Source: a virus. Taken from it: 39,658 nt of DNA. The translations under genes and the position numbers were made by a program. Positions 1 through 5,724 of this stretch are shown piece by piece. The DNA lies in the IMG/VR virus record IMGVR_UViG_3300046003_000260, positions 1 through 39,658 of that record. One strand, 5' to 3'. Position 1 is the stretch's first letter. Every line of letters starts with the position of its first letter. The notes beneath the pieces were generated by a model. That model searched no databases, was not told the DNA's origin, and worked only from the letters and a program-made list of their open reading frames with translations.

Positions 1-72
1 GATGTCCGTTTTGTCATACTATGTTCTCTATGTCCTATTGGCGTAGTAGATGTCCGATTTGCCCCATTAGGG
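1..72. repeat. Terminal direct repeat (copy 1), circular contig overlap
   Basis: These 72 bases are identical to 39587-39658. An exact short end repeat is the usual sign of a circular or circularly permuted genome assembled as a linear contig. A genuine short direct terminal repeat is possible but less likely, because the repeat falls inside the iteron-like array with no gene boundary at its ends. The repeat contains three ATGTCC-type motifs at 2, 30 and 50. Confidence 0.9.
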
Positions 73-138
73 GGCTATTGTTATATATTAAATATAAATA
101 TACCGATATGTCTGGGATGTCCGACTGTCTGCCTAGCC

Positions 139-199
139 TGTGGATAACTCCCCCACTTTGTCCACAACTTGTCCACAACTGTGGATATCCTGTGGATAA
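139..199. other. DnaA-box cluster, probable replication origin
   Basis: Five nine-base DnaA boxes sit within 61 bases: TGTGGATAA at 139-147 and 191-199, TTGTCCACA at 158-166 and 169-177, and TGTGGATAT at 180-188. TTGTCCACA is the favoured actinobacterial form and TTATCCACA the general bacterial one. A sixth, one-mismatch box (TAATCCACA, 257-265) overlaps the -10 of the next promoter. The cluster lies in the only large non-coding region, among iteron-like repeats and near AT-rich DNA. I infer an origin that recruits host DnaA. A DnaA-titrating site is the alternative. Confidence 0.7.
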
Positions 200-231
200 C
201 TATATCTCTACCAATTAGAACATCTGTTCTA

Positions 232-260
232 TTGACAAGATCATCAACCTATGCTATAAT
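232..260 (+). promoter_or_regulatory. Sigma-70 type promoter P1
   Basis: TTGACA at 232-237 and TATAAT at 255-260 are both perfect consensus hexamers with an ideal 17-base spacer. The -10 overlaps a DnaA-like box (257-265), so DnaA could repress it. There is no gene for the next 270 bases, so the product is either a long leader for the gene at 532 or an untranslated origin transcript. Confidence 0.8.
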
Positions 261-406
261 CCACAATGTCCGATTTGTACCTTTTGTCCTTACTTGTTTG
301 GTGTGACGGAGATCACATGGTCAATGTCCGACTTGTCCGATTTGTCCTCTTGCGCTCTCTCGTTTCATGGTGTAGTCTTATCCTTGTTAGATCGTAGAAG
401 GGTTTA

Positions 407-462
407 GGGATTAACGCCCCTAGATAAGAACTAGTCGCTAGTTCGGGATTATCCCTAATCCC
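407..462. promoter_or_regulatory. Tandem inverted repeats upstream of P2, possible operator
   Basis: Two perfect 7-bp inverted repeats are back to back: GAACTAG-TCG-CTAGTTC at 428-444 and GGGATTA-TCCC-TAATCCC at 445-462. A further GGGATTA copy lies at 407-413. They end nine bases before the -35 of promoter P2. This is a typical place for a phage operator, although RNA hairpins in a P1 leader are equally possible. Confidence 0.5.
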
Positions 463-470
463 TAGCCTAC

Positions 471-499
471 TTGACAACATGGTAAAGATGTGGTATAGT
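471..499 (+). promoter_or_regulatory. Sigma-70 type promoter P2
   Basis: TTGACA (471-476), a 17-base spacer and TATAGT (494-499) lie about 30 bases upstream of the first plus-strand gene, which has a good AAGGAG ribosome site. This is probably the main early promoter for the rightward accessory genes. Confidence 0.75.
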
Positions 500-531
500 T
501 CAACCATTACGAGAGAGAAGGAGAATAGAAC

Positions 532-843
532 ATGGCGAGCCCCTACGCGGGCTCATGGTATGTAGTAGTTCCTAGTAAGGGTAACTATCCTAAGCCGGAT
601 AAGTCGCGAGGTTTGCCAATGGCAGACACGCGAGAGATCAAGGCTAAGGCTAAGGCTAAGGCTAAGCGCAAGGCTACGCCGTCGCTCATAAGTAATGAGC
701 AAGCGATAGCATTACTACGCGAACACGCCAAACGCGAGGAACGCTACGCACATGAGCAAGCACTAGCAGAACGACGCGCACAATTTAGAGAGCAACAACT
801 AGCATGGGAGAAGGAGAACGGCTACACCAATCTATATGTTTAG
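532..843 (+). CDS. Hypothetical basic/coiled-coil protein
   Basis: This is a 103-residue protein that I do not recognise. It contains a lysine-alanine tract at residues 37-48 (KAKAKAKAKRK), encoded by a repeated AAGGCT codon pair. A long charged helix follows, rich in Arg, Glu and Gln, and probably forms a coiled coil. The start is supported by AAGGAG about eight bases upstream and by promoter P2. As first gene after P2 it is probably expressed early. The basic tract suggests nucleic-acid binding, but nothing shows this directly. An internal start at residue 30 is less likely because it lacks the good ribosome site. Confidence 0.7.
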   Translation: MASPYAGSWYVVVPSKGNYPKPDKSRGLPMADTREIKAKAKAKAKRKATPSLISNEQAIALLREHAKREERYAHEQALAERRAQFREQQLAWEKENGYTNLYV

Positions 844-850
844 AGTGGTA

Positions 851-895
851 GTCTGCCCCTAGTGGGGGAATGATGGTGCAATCCCATCAGCAGAC
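851..895 (+). ncRNA. Compact three-way-junction RNA element (riboswitch-like or tRNA-like)
   Basis: A closing stem GTCTGC/GCAGAC (851-856 with 890-895) encloses two hairpins: CCC-TAGT-GGG (857-866), and TGATGG/CCATCA (871-876 with 884-889) with a seven-base loop TGCAATC. The second hairpin abuts the closing stem. The string GGGAA-GGTGCAATCC-AGCAG resembles the conserved core of cobalamin riboswitches. The last hairpin plus closing stem also resembles a tRNA T-arm and acceptor, but there is no room for D and anticodon arms. It lies between a stop codon and the next promoter. The folding is clear; the identity is speculative. Confidence 0.45.
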
Positions 896-900
896 ACGGC

Positions 901-930
901 TTGACATAGTGTTAGGTCATGTGCTAGGAT
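901..930 (+). promoter_or_regulatory. Sigma-70 type promoter P3
   Basis: TTGACA (901-906), an 18-base spacer and TAGGAT (925-930) lie just downstream of the structured element at 851-895 and 28 bases before the ATG at 958. It would drive the string of tiny overlapping genes and the amidoligase/amidotransferase pair. Confidence 0.6.
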
Positions 931-957
931 AATACCTAGACAAGAGAGAGGGAACGC

Positions 958-1107
958 ATGGACAGAGTAGAGAACCTGCTCGCTATTGCAAGAGAGCAGA
1001 TCAAGCAAGCAGAACGCGAGGAGAAGGCGCAAGCCTTCCAAGAGTGGGCAAGATCGGTAAAGTGGCAACCTGCCACCAAGCGCACAAGATTGGTAGGTTT
1101 AGCATGA
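958..1107 (+). CDS. Small charged helical protein
   Basis: This 49-residue reading frame follows promoter P3 and a GAGAGAGGG ribosome site. It is a predicted amphipathic helix rich in Glu, Lys, Arg and Gln. I do not recognise a family. Its stop overlaps the next start as ATGA (1104-1107), the same coupling used by the next genes, which supports it being translated. Confidence 0.6.
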   Translation: MDRVENLLAIAREQIKQAEREEKAQAFQEWARSVKWQPATKRTRLVGLA

Positions 1108-1241
1108 CAGAGTGGGATATAATCGCGGTAATAATCGCGCTAGTAGCAAGCGGAACGCTGAACTTAATAGCCATTAGGCGCAACATAGTATTGGAACGGC
1201 AATTATGGCAAGCAAGGCGTAGGATTGCTGGGCTTGTATGA
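1104..1241 (+). CDS. Small single-span membrane protein
   Basis: A 45-residue protein with one strongly hydrophobic helix at about residues 6-25 (IIAVIIALVAS), followed by a basic tail with several Arg residues. By the positive-inside rule the C terminus should be cytoplasmic. The ATG is chosen because it forms an ATGA overlap with the previous stop; an in-frame start at 1044 would overlap the upstream gene much further. Function unknown; small membrane proteins in early phage regions often modify host envelope or metabolism. Confidence 0.55.
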   Translation: MTEWDIIAVIIALVASGTLNLIAIRRNIVLERQLWQARRRIAGLV

Positions 1242-1339
1242 GTGAGATTGACCCATTGAAGGGCAAGTTTTGGAATTGTCCTGAGTGTGGTAAATTAAAC
1301 TTAGGGGCATGGTGTCCCTGCGAGAGAGAGGGTAAATGA
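1238..1339 (+). CDS. Tiny zinc-ribbon protein
   Basis: A 33-residue protein with CPEC and CPC pairs spaced 12 residues apart, enough for one zinc knuckle. It overlaps both neighbours by ATGA (1238-1241 and 1336-1339). Its function is unknown. The preserved overlaps and paired cysteines are the main support for it being a real gene. Confidence 0.55.
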   Translation: MSEIDPLKGKFWNCPECGKLNLGAWCPCEREGK

Positions 1340-1512
1340 ATCTGGAACTTACCAGAGATGAGAGCGAGATTATTAGAACGGCACTAGCGGAATACGCGAA
1401 CAGCGCAACGCTACGCAACAGATACGAAGGACACGCGATCGAGGTTGAGGATTTGCGTTCTAAGTTAAGTAATGCTATACTGGAATCTATGCTAGCCAAG
1501 ATAGGAGAATAG
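1336..1512 (+). CDS. Hypothetical small helical protein
   Basis: A 58-residue, mostly helical, charged protein of no recognised family. The ATG overlaps the preceding stop by four bases, and the ribosome site GAGAGAGGG lies within the upstream gene. Its stop directly abuts the next ATG at 1513. The C-terminal end (KIGE) is repeated at the end of the next small gene, because both stop in the same sequence, ATAGGAGAATAG, which doubles as ribosome-binding site for the following gene. Confidence 0.55.
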   Translation: MNLELTRDESEIIRTALAEYANSATLRNRYEGHAIEVEDLRSKLSNAILESMLAKIGE

Positions 1513-1617
1513 ATGACAAGTAATACAGCAAGAGAGATTATGAAAGATGTTCCAACGGAAGTTTTAACGGCAGTTAAGTGGTACTTATGGTACAGCAACG
1601 ATAAGATAGGAGAATAG
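1513..1617 (+). CDS. Hypothetical 34-residue protein
   Basis: A tiny reading frame starting directly after the previous stop, with AGGAG six bases upstream. It holds an aromatic stretch (WYLWY) in its C-terminal half. It ends in the same DNA motif as the preceding gene (ATAGGAGAATAG), which serves as the Shine-Dalgarno site of the amidoligase at 1621. Function unknown. Confidence 0.45.
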   Translation: MTSNTAREIMKDVPTEVLTAVKWYLWYSNDKIGE

Positions 1618-1620
1618 AAT

Positions 1621-2889
1621 ATGACAGAGAGTAAAGTGGAAGGGGGTGAGGATATGGAGAACACAATGGTTGAGTGTAATGAGTGTGGCGGTGAGTATGA
1701 CTCAGAGCAAGAAGGTGGCGAGTACAATGATGCGCCTATTTGTGATGAGTGTTCGAGATTCTGCGAACGGTGCGATAGTACCACTAGCAGTAACGATTCG
1801 TATGTAATCAACGGCAACACTATATGGTGTGAGAGTTGCAGAGATAATCACGCGTTCTATTGTAATGAGTGTAATGAGTACTATGATTCCAATTATGTAG
1901 GCTCGCATTACTTTAATGGTAGCGATTACTGCGAGGATTGCATTAACGCAGTTGCTGATTGGTGCGAGTACTGTGATGAGTGGGAAGAGGCAAGAGATCG
2001 GTGTGAGGAATACCGTAGGCGTGAAGGTGGAGAGGGTGCTTCTGTACACCAGTATTCTTACAAGCCTGACCCTATATTCTTAGGCAAGGATAAGCACTCA
2101 CTCTATATGGGTTGGGAGTTGGAAGCAGATACACAATGGCACAATCAAGATGAGGCTTCCGCTTACGCTTCCAATATATTAGAGCAAGAGAATAACCTAG
2201 CCTACTTGAAGCAAGATGGCTCAGTAAGTAGAGGGTTCGAGATAGTAACGCACCCAATAGCACACAATGAATTGCGAGGTGCGAACCTAGACCCCTATTG
2301 GGATACGATAGAGAGGTTGCGTGCTGACTATAACTTTAGATCGTGGGATAGTGAGGCTTCATGTGGGCTACATATACATCTAAGTCGTAAAGGATTTAGT
2401 AATGGGGCACACCTTCACAGGTTCTTACAATTCATATACCGTAACCCTGAGATGATGATGAAGTTCGCAGGTCGCAAGTCTGAGGACTATGCTACCTTCC
2501 AAGATGTATGGAAGTATGATGAGTACGATAGACCGTTCAGATCATACGCTCACAAGTTAGACTATGTACCTAGCAGACCTCACACTTTCAATAGGCGAGG
2601 TTCGACAAGAGGGTCGGCTGTCAATACGAATAACGAACACACAATAGAGTTGAGATTCTTTAGAGGTACGCTCAACAAGAAGGGTATCCTTGCGTGCTTA
2701 GATCTGGCACACGCTGGTGTAGAGTACACTAGGCTACTCAACACAAGAGATGTTGTCGCTGGTATGCTATCGTGGGATATGTTCTACGAGTGGGTATCTG
2801 ATAACAATGGAATCTATCCTGAACTGTACGACCGTATGCCTAAGTGTAGAACGGTGAACATTAAGAATAGAGTAATGATAAATGCTTAA
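1621..2889 (+). CDS. Amidoligase with N-terminal zinc ribbons
   Basis: A 422-residue protein. Residues 19-128 hold a series of Cys pairs (CNEC, CDEC, CERC, CESC, CNEC, CEDC, CEYC), consistent with several zinc ribbons that may bind a target. Residues 160-350 carry the amidoligase signature: GWELE (164-168), DGS followed by GFE (199-207), CGLHIH (248-253) and ELRFFRGT (343-350). The family has a glutamine-synthetase/glutamate-cysteine-ligase type fold and joins carboxyl and amino groups using ATP. The following gene is a class II glutamine amidotransferase, which could supply ammonia or handle the product. This pairing is known from predicted peptide-modification systems. The substrate is unknown. 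AGGAG lies just upstream. Confidence 0.85.
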   Translation: MTESKVEGGEDMENTMVECNECGGEYDSEQEGGEYNDAPICDECSRFCERCDSTTSSNDSYVINGNTIWCESCRDNHAFYCNECNEYYDSNYVGSHYFNGSDYCEDCINAVADWCEYCDEWEEARDRCEEYRRREGGEGASVHQYSYKPDPIFLGKDKHSLYMGWELEADTQWHNQDEASAYASNILEQENNLAYLKQDGSVSRGFEIVTHPIAHNELRGANLDPYWDTIERLRADYNFRSWDSEASCGLHIHLSRKGFSNGAHLHRFLQFIYRNPEMMMKFAGRKSEDYATFQDVWKYDEYDRPFRSYAHKLDYVPSRPHTFNRRGSTRGSAVNTNNEHTIELRFFRGTLNKKGILACLDLAHAGVEYTRLLNTRDVVAGMLSWDMFYEWVSDNNGIYPELYDRMPKCRTVNIKNRVMINA

Positions 2890-2904
2890 AGAGAGAGGGA
2901 GAGT

Positions 2905-3747
2905 ATGTGTTTATTAGTAGTATGTAATCCTAATAGCACACCAGATAGCAAGGACTTGCACGCTGGTGCGTGTAATAATCCGCATGGCTTCGGCTATGCT
3001 GTGATTGCTGGTGATAAGATCATATCCAATAGAGGTATGTCTGCTAAGAAAATTATCAAGGAGTTTTTAGAAGTGAGGGCAAGATACCCTGATAGTTATG
3101 CTATGTGGCACGCTAGATATGCTACGCATGGTGTAAAGAACGAGGTGAATTGCCACCCCTTCAAGGTAGGTGGTAGCGATTTGACATACCTAGCACACAA
3201 TGGTATGCTTGATATAGATATTGAGGTGGGCGATAAGCGTAGCGACACGCGCATTTTTGCTGAGGATACGCTACCTAATATGGGTGGTGTGTCTGCGCTC
3301 AATGACCCTAATGTCATGGATATAATTGGTAAGTGGGCAGGTGGTAGCAAGATATGCGTACTATCAGTAGACCCTACTGCTCAGTATGATATGTATCTGA
3401 TCAACGAGAAGGCAGGTAAGTGGGATGATAGCGGTGTATGGTGGAGTAATCAGAACCATGTACCTAAGACATACCCTACTACCTACTACTCAGCCACTAC
3501 ATACAAGGATTCCGCATGGAAGGATGATTACACAGACGACTATGCGATAGCGGTAGAGCATGATGCGTTACCGATCGACACTCAATGTCCTTGGTGTATG
3601 GGCATAGGTGATATGTTTATTGACCCGTACTACTGTATATACTGTGAGTCATGCTTCGAGTGTGGCACAGATAAAGAAGTATGTATGTGTTGGAATCCTG
3701 ACAAGGCATGGCATGATGAAGTCAATGTAAGATCATATGGCTACTAG
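2905..3747 (+). CDS. Class II glutamine amidotransferase
   Basis: A 280-residue Ntn-type glutaminase. Cys2 follows the initiator Met (MCLLVVC), as needed for the N-terminal nucleophile after Met removal. Further family motifs are NPHGFGYAV, a MWHARYATHG block followed by NCHPF, and LAHNGML. The family releases ammonia from glutamine for a partner synthetase. Here the likely partner is the amidoligase 15 bases upstream. The C-terminal 60 residues add Cys pairs (CPWC, CIYC, CFEC, CMC), a zinc-ribbon tail like that of the partner. Translation starts after a GAGAGGGAGAG ribosome site. A hairpin follows the stop. Confidence 0.88.
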   Translation: MCLLVVCNPNSTPDSKDLHAGACNNPHGFGYAVIAGDKIISNRGMSAKKIIKEFLEVRARYPDSYAMWHARYATHGVKNEVNCHPFKVGGSDLTYLAHNGMLDIDIEVGDKRSDTRIFAEDTLPNMGGVSALNDPNVMDIIGKWAGGSKICVLSVDPTAQYDMYLINEKAGKWDDSGVWWSNQNHVPKTYPTTYYSATTYKDSAWKDDYTDDYAIAVEHDALPIDTQCPWCMGIGDMFIDPYYCIYCESCFECGTDKEVCMCWNPDKAWHDEVNVRSYGY

Positions 3748-3748
3748 A

Positions 3749-3779
3749 ATTAGAGTCCCTCTCTAATACTCCTGAGTAT
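3749..3779 (+). terminator. Alternative hairpins after the amidotransferase gene
   Basis: Two mutually exclusive inverted repeats begin right after the stop codon: ATTAGAG/CTCTAAT (3749-3755 with 3761-3767) and ATACTC/GAGTAT (3766-3771 with 3774-3779). They share two bases, so only one can form fully. There is no T-run, so this may be an mRNA 3'-end or attenuation element and not a classical terminator. Confidence 0.35.
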
Positions 3780-3842
3780 GAGTATAAACTACTCACTAAC
3801 TTTCAGTAAGCAACAATGCCTACTGATTATCGAAAGGACGAT

Positions 3843-4121
3843 ATGAATACTATACAAGAAGTCGCAAGTAACCTACGCTATCTAGCGTCAGAAACTTGCG
3901 ATCATGAGCAAGAACTATTAGAGTTAGCAGAACTCTTAGACCCTACTTATTATGCTAAGGGTACAATTGTTAAGGCTATCAAAGGACAAGATAGATTCAA
4001 GGATACTTCACTATGGATCTCACTAGGTAATGGTAAGTACCAACACCTGACAGGAGAGAAGGGCTTAGTCACTACACACTCACGACTTGACGGATATGTC
4101 AAGCCAGTTTGGATTTCCTAA
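3843..4121 (+). CDS. Hypothetical small protein
   Basis: A 92-residue acidic N-terminal helix followed by a beta-rich half (a run around KGTIVKAIKGQDRF). The family is not recognised. The start at 3843 is chosen for the GAAAGGA ribosome site at about seven bases; an in-frame ATG at 3816 lacks one. It overlaps the next reading frame by 26 bases. Confidence 0.65.
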   Translation: MNTIQEVASNLRYLASETCDHEQELLELAELLDPTYYAKGTIVKAIKGQDRFKDTSLWISLGNGKYQHLTGEKGLVTTHSRLDGYVKPVWIS

Positions 4122-4338
4122 GAACAACGTGATCCCATTCCCTAAGAAAACTTTTGCTCCTATACCTCCACATATTATAGCGTCATTCGCTGTAACCTAT
4201 GACACGTCAGATTTTCCTGACGACATTGATGTTGATACCGCAATAGACATGGTGAGAACGGACTTATCCGACACACATGGCAGTATCACTATAGATGAGT
4301 GGTTCCTTACTGATTCAAGAGGTAAGCCTCTTGGATGA
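4096..4338 (+). CDS. Hypothetical protein
   Basis: An 80-residue protein with an N-terminal proline-rich segment (PFPKKTFAPIPP) and an acidic middle (DFPDDIDVDTAIDMV). No known domain is seen. The ATG at 4096 is favoured over an in-frame TTG at 4087, though neither has a convincing ribosome site. The 26-base overlap with the preceding gene suggests coupled translation. Confidence 0.55.
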   Translation: MSSQFGFPKNNVIPFPKKTFAPIPPHIIASFAVTYDTSDFPDDIDVDTAIDMVRTDLSDTHGSITIDEWFLTDSRGKPLG

Positions 4339-4516
4339 GGAAGCGATCTATAACACTATCATCTATGATGTACGATTTGAATTGAAGCGAGATAAGTATC
4401 AGTATGTGAGTGCCGACAGATTCCATGAGGTACTACATGAAGCACTTACTGATACCGATCTTGGCTACTATGTAGCATACGCTACAATCGTACGAGAAAT
4501 ACCGGATGAAAGATAA
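4331..4516 (+). CDS. Hypothetical small protein
   Basis: Unrecognised protein of about 61 residues. Two starts are possible. TTG at 4331 has AAGAGG nine bases upstream and overlaps the previous stop by eight bases, matching the style of the operon. ATG at 4295 would give 73 residues with a longer overlap and no clear ribosome site. I prefer TTG. The sequence is rich in Tyr, Asp and Glu and predicts as mixed alpha/beta. Confidence 0.5.
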   Translation: MDEEAIYNTIIYDVRFELKRDKYQYVSADRFHEVLHEALTDTDLGYYVAYATIVREIPDER

Positions 4517-4634
4517 ATCAATCTTGGTGGGGTGCGCCCTTGGATTATCGGGGATGATGTTCCTCGGTGGTGCTCCACCAAGTGCGATAGCAATTACGCT
4601 ACCAATTATATACCTGATAGGAGTGATGATATGA
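4506..4634 (+). CDS. Tiny two-segment membrane protein
   Basis: A 42-residue protein made mostly of two hydrophobic stretches (about 6-22 and 26-42) separated by GGAPPS, which suggests a helical hairpin in the membrane. It overlaps the previous gene by eleven bases and ends as ATGA over the WhiB start, so the two are probably translationally coupled. Holin-like or envelope-modifying roles are possible, but no homolog is recognised. Confidence 0.5.
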   Translation: MKDKSILVGCALGLSGMMFLGGAPPSAIAITLPIIYLIGVMI

Positions 4635-4954
4635 TAGGAATATGTACGGACCATCCCGAACCTGACCTATGGTTTTCGGATACTCTAGATCAGGTTGGTG
4701 CTGGTGCACCTAAGAAGGCAGTAGCCAACAAGATGATTGACAATACATTAAGAGCAATCAAAATCTGTGGTAACTGCCCTGTTCAACAGGAGTGTAAGCA
4801 ATTAGGTATGCTACCTGTTAACTTGGAGCACGGTGTATGGGGTGGTACTATGGCAGGTGAGCGATTGCTTCTTGCTAAAGTGCCACTTCATAATACTTCC
4901 CTACGAAATACAGTATCCTTTGCTAATAAAGTAAGGGCATTGGAGGTTAAATGA
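4631..4954 (+). CDS. whiB: WhiB-family iron-sulfur transcriptional regulator
   Basis: A 107-residue protein with the four cluster-binding cysteines of WhiB proteins: C5, then C46-x2-C49-x5-C55, followed by the GVWGG turn at 68-72. Family members bind a 4Fe-4S cluster and act on the principal sigma factor region 4 of actinobacterial RNA polymerase. Phage copies such as WhiB of mycobacteriophage TM4 repress the host gene and exclude superinfection. The start has AGGAG at 4619-4623 seven bases upstream; a GTG at 4532 would add 33 unrelated residues. WhiB is confined to Actinomycetota and their phages, so it is the best host marker here. Confidence 0.9.
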   Translation: MIGICTDHPEPDLWFSDTLDQVGAGAPKKAVANKMIDNTLRAIKICGNCPVQQECKQLGMLPVNLEHGVWGGTMAGERLLLAKVPLHNTSLRNTVSFANKVRALEVK

Positions 4955-5328
4955 AACGCATGTATCTGATACCGCTAGCAACGTTAGCCTTATTGTTAGT
5001 TGCTACCCCTGCCTTAGGGCCTAAGCCTGTTGAACATAAGCAACATGCTTGGACTAAGCAAGATAGCCTAGCCTATGCTAATGACCGACTAGTAGTGTGG
5101 GCAAGCAAGCAAATGACCTGCCTAAGCAGGCTATGGGGTAAGGAATCTGCGTGGAATCCTAAGGCTAAGAACAAACACAGTACTGCCTTTGGTATACCAC
5201 AGATGTTGAAGTTAGATAACTCCCTATCGGCAGCACAACAAATAGATAGAGGATTGTCCTATATCTACTATCGCTACGACACACCATGCAACGCATGGAA
5301 ACACTGGCAAAGAAAGAAGTGGTACTAA
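4951..5328 (+). CDS. Exported lysozyme-like transglycosylase
   Basis: A 125-residue protein. Residues 1-23 form a signal peptide (MKRM, then hydrophobic core, ATPALG). The mature part resembles the small lysozyme-like domain of actinobacterial lytic transglycosylases: KESAWNP with the probable catalytic Glu at 65, GIPQM at 81-85, and a C-terminal helix with YIYYRYDTPCNAW. C57 and C118 may form a disulfide. It cleaves peptidoglycan outside the membrane. The ATG overlaps the WhiB stop (ATGA). Its place among early accessory genes, far from the endolysin, suggests cell-wall remodelling or a separate export-driven lysin. Confidence 0.8.
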   Translation: MKRMYLIPLATLALLLVATPALGPKPVEHKQHAWTKQDSLAYANDRLVVWASKQMTCLSRLWGKESAWNPKAKNKHSTAFGIPQMLKLDNSLSAAQQIDRGLSYIYYRYDTPCNAWKHWQRKKWY

Positions 5329-5567
5329 TGGGTGATGAAATAAGTATACATCAGTTACGACCCACTGACTATGAGAACGCTATGGATATACGTGGTACTG
5401 CTACCACTGTATGTCCATGTGGCTGTGATGTATGGCGTGTCTTAGTTAAGTGGGATGAGGAAGAGAAGGCAGTAGGTATGTACTTCTTAGATATGGAGTG
5501 CGCTCAATGTGGCACTCTTGCTACTGCGCCGACACCAGATGAGGACGATACTGATGCCGACCTATGA
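5328..5567 (+). CDS. Zinc-ribbon protein
   Basis: A 79-residue protein with CPCGCD and CAQC cysteine groups about 30 residues apart, a typical zinc-ribbon fold, and an acidic C-terminal tail. The chosen ATG overlaps the upstream stop (TAATG). An upstream in-frame ATG at 5286 would lie inside the lysozyme-like gene. Similar small ribbon proteins are common in actinophage accessory regions; their targets are unknown. Confidence 0.65.
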   Translation: MGDEISIHQLRPTDYENAMDIRGTATTVCPCGCDVWRVLVKWDEEEKAVGMYFLDMECAQCGTLATAPTPDEDDTDADL

Positions 5568-5724
5568 ATATAAATGTGCAAGTTGTTTCACTACTGTTGA
5601 ACAAGAACGTAGCCTACATAGTGAGGCTATCGCCCCCACTTGTTGCGGTGGTAGCATGATTAGACAATGGAATAGTACCGCTGTACACTTTAAGGGTACC
5701 GGATTCTATAAGACAGGTGGATAA
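5554..5724 (+). CDS. FmdB-like zinc-ribbon protein
   Basis: A 56-residue protein that begins PTYEYKCASC and continues with CCGG, ending in a basic, aromatic stretch (HFKGTGFYKTGG). This is the pattern of the FmdB zinc-ribbon family, small putative regulators found in bacteria and many phages. The ATG at 5554 overlaps the preceding gene by 14 bases. The stop overlaps the next start. Confidence 0.8.
   Translation: MPTYEYKCASCFTTVEQERSLHSEAIAPTCCGGSMIRQWNSTAVHFKGTGFYKTGG

Larger units (their letters stand above)
2..347 (+). repeat. Iteron-like ATGTCCGA(T/C)TTGTCC repeats
   Basis: A degenerate motif of the form ATGTCCGAYTTGTCC recurs on the plus strand at 2-15, 30-36, 50-63, 117-131, 266-281 and 324-347. 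The last copy is a near tandem of TTGTCCGA units. Two more copies lie across the junction at 39579 and 39588. Such spaced repeats beside DnaA boxes and AT-rich DNA resemble iterons of plasmid and phage origins. No Rep-like iteron binder was recognised, so the role is inferred from the pattern alone. Confidence 0.6.

Noticed and set aside
1-72. True packaged direct terminal repeat
   Set aside because: A 72-base exact repeat could be a short DTR, but the ends lie inside a repeat array with no defined border, and length fits an assembly overlap; read-depth doubling would be needed to decide.
1-347. CRISPR array
   Set aside because: The repeats are short, degenerate and irregularly spaced, with no constant repeat and spacer lengths and no cas genes; the Cas4-like nuclease is in a replication operon.
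851-895. Annotation of the structured element as a true tRNA gene
   Set aside because: The T-arm-like hairpin and acceptor-like stem leave only about 15 bases for D and anticodon arms, and the T-loop lacks the standard TTC start.
1203-1820. 205-residue minus-strand Ser/Leu/Tyr-rich frame
   Set aside because: It lies opposite the tiny-gene cassette and the amidoligase start, which have ribosome sites, overlaps and cysteine motifs; the minus frame has none.
3181-3209. TTGACA-N17-TATGCT promoter inside the amidotransferase gene
   Set aside because: It matches codons for conserved residues (LTYLAHNGML), so the match is probably due to coding constraints; the downstream genes can be read from upstream promoters.
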